A DNA stretch of 64,000 nucleotides from Epithemia pelagica. Taxonomy: Eukaryota; Bacillariophyta; Bacillariophyceae; Surirellales; Surirellaceae. Where the stretch lies: NCBI GenBank assembly GCA_946965045.2, contig OX337228.1, positions 3,844,001 to 3,908,000 on the forward strand. The letters run 5' to 3'. The position numbers were made by a program, and so were the translations under genes. Below, one piece after another: positions 62,701 to 64,000 of the stretch. Positions within the stretch are counted from its first letter, which is position 1; each line of letters begins with the position of its first letter. The notes under the pieces were generated by a model that was not told the origin of the DNA, ran no database searches, and saw nothing but the letters and a program-made list of their open reading frames with translations.

Positions 62701-64000
62701 AGCTAAGCCTCCAATGTGATCATCGAGTGTGGCAAACAAATCATCCCAACCACGAATAAGACGTGTGCGATTCTGGAACAAGACAAGCTCAAGTTCTTGC
62801 TTCGTCCACCGCTCACGAACTTGACCAAGAAACACCTCCAAGGCCATTTCGCCCTGTGCAACAGTTAAGATTTCTGACATATCCTTTTTGCGAGAGAGCA
62901 GCCCATGGTCCCATAAAGTACCCACAGAAAGATCAGAGAAGGGAATTCGTACCCCAAGACGCTGTAGAATAGTCTTCCAATGCCGATCTTTTAGAGCTTC
63001 AGTCTTAAGTTCAGAAAGAAGGCCGTGTCCGGCTATGTAGCCCTTGACGGTTTCGTGCAGCTGGTTGTAAGCATCGTACTGGCGGATCCTATTTGGCAAG
63101 GACCGCATCTCAGCCAGTAGACCATCTAGAGCACTACGAACTTTACGCATGACAGCGGTTGCCCAGGGAGTATCTTTAATAGCTTCGAGCGAGTTGAAAG
63201 GCTGAAGCACGGCATCCCAAACCTCTTTCAAGTCAGCTAGCTCGTTCAGACTCTCAACGACTTCGGTATTTTCAATACCTTGTTCCAATCCAAGAGCATC
63301 CTTTGCTCTGACCAGATTCTCTTGATGAACGTGAGCCTTTTTCAAACTGATCTCGTATTTTGCAAGCGTTTCCAGGGCAGCGGGGGGCGAAACATTCCCG
63401 CGAAGTGGTTTGTCTTCTCTCCATGTCTCGAGAAGTGCCGCAAGCTGCTTTGTTGCCGTCTTGTCCTCTGCCGTGACTCTGGCTTGGAGCAAAGGTATCT
63501 GTTGTTCCATTGTTCGGGTTCGGCGCTCCAAAATTTGCATAAGGCTGTCGTAGAGACCCTTAGCGACACTGACTTCCATCCACTCTGCCGTGAACAAGTA
63601 TCGTTGCTTCCGCAAAAGTTTCTCGGCTACACGAAGCGACTCCAGTTCCTTTGCCCAGGGACCCACCTTCTGCTTTACCTCCTGGACAAATGTTACGCCA
63701 AGAACTATGTTTTCGGTGGCCGCACTGTCCAGAGTGGTTTCTTCAAGCTTGCCCTTAGCCGAAGCTATCTTTTCGTGACAGTCCTCAATACATTGTCCTA
63801 GTATGCTAGCAAACGAGCTTTGCAGCTCTCGTTGCCAAGAGTCATACTTCAGGTTAATCTGTGATTGGACCTTTCCGTAGCGTATCACGATTGGGCCGAA
63901 TTCAGCGACGGTAGCCGACGAGTCCAACGTTGAGCGAGCTTCTGCGGCTTCACGAAGCAAAGATTGCCATTTCTCTACGTCGTTCCCAACAGTTGCGGCG
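53759..64000 (-). CDS. DYNC1H1 homologue: Cytoplasmic dynein-1 heavy chain, 3' part (partial, runs off the right edge)
   Basis: Eleven exons, read from the right: 62522-64000 (partial), 61373-62438, 60476-61302, 60363-60404, 60032-60270, 59128-59961, 57992-59054, 57862-57912, 57525-57794, 57430-57455 and 53759-57360; 3,165 residues visible. It is the motor subunit for minus-end transport on microtubules. Order: linker ([23 protein letters not shown]), AAA1 P-loop [11 protein letters not shown]2 GPVGVGKS, AAA3 GPPGSGKT, AAA4 GDSGSGKT, stalk coiled coil with microtubule-binding tip (exon 11), AAA5-AAA6. Sequence blocks follow cytoplasmic rather than axonemal chains. Introns are 70-92 nt and mostly GTAAGT. 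The protein ends soon after AAA6 ([10 protein letters not shown]), without the distal C-terminal domain. Tail and N-terminus lie beyond the window. Confidence 0.95.

Noticed and set aside
1-64000. CRISPR arrays, bacterial operons or prophage genes
   Set aside because: Spliceosomal introns and eukaryotic gene families throughout; no spaced direct-repeat array is present.

Overview
The window reads as nuclear DNA of a diatom, most likely a raphid pennate. This is inferred from gene content, not from any search. Pointers are Ty1/copia elements of the diatom-type (CoDi-like) architecture; nuclear genes whose N-termini look like the bipartite signal-plus-transit presequences of secondary plastids (HU-like protein, ribosomal protein uS15); secreted proteins with Pro/Ser-rich tails; two leucine-rich-repeat proteins; and compact genes with short introns (69-239 nt). 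Gene density is high: about 16 host genes and three mobile elements in 64 kb.

Layout. 1-550: flank without a supportable gene. 551-7609: a complete, apparently coding-competent Ty1/copia retrotransposon with identical 174-bp LTRs; its gag and pol lie in one frame, split only by a single UGA. 7820-28226: host genes for a cytosolic LRR protein, a SAM methyltransferase divergent from Trm1 tRNA methyltransferase, a trypsin-like protease, a phospholipase-C-like protein that has lost catalytic residues and carries a ~560-residue coiled-coil between X and Y, methylmalonate-semialdehyde dehydrogenase, a YME1-type mitochondrial AAA protease, and two tandem FKBPs, one ending in a CaaX box. 28290-35351: a second, nearly identical copy of the retrotransposon, with an 8-nt net deletion that breaks pol. 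35895-41674: Vti1-like SNARE, a 5'-truncated non-LTR (LINE) element with a 1,100-codon open frame, and a UDP-glycosyltransferase. 41675-43661: about 2 kb of mostly non-coding DNA with a strong hairpin and short tandem repeats. 43662-53455: a transmembrane LRR protein with a 13-copy internal repeat, the divergent pair HU / uS15, an ABC-F ATPase and an amidohydrolase. 53759-64000: the 3' part (11 exons, 3,165 residues) of a cytoplasmic dynein-1 heavy chain, running off the right edge.

Both retrotransposon copies sit immediately upstream of host start codons (211 bp from the LRR gene, 64 bp from the second FKBP), so they may have replaced or supplied promoter sequence. Most host genes are arranged as divergent or convergent pairs with short spacers. 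There is no operon logic; functional themes are mitochondrial (ALDH6, YME1, probably Trm1), plastid (HU, uS15, perhaps ABC-F), signalling (PLC-like, LRR proteins, prenylatable FKBP) and membrane or motor traffic (Vti1, dynein).

The best leads are the UGA between gag and pol, conserved in both copies; a tRNA-like Pol III module just inside the 5' LTR; the pseudo-PLC; the CaaX FKBP; a dynein heavy chain lacking the distal C-terminal domain; and two classes of splice donor (GTACGT versus GTAAGT) that segregate by gene. Exon joins were deduced by hand from splice sites, frame continuity and family similarity.
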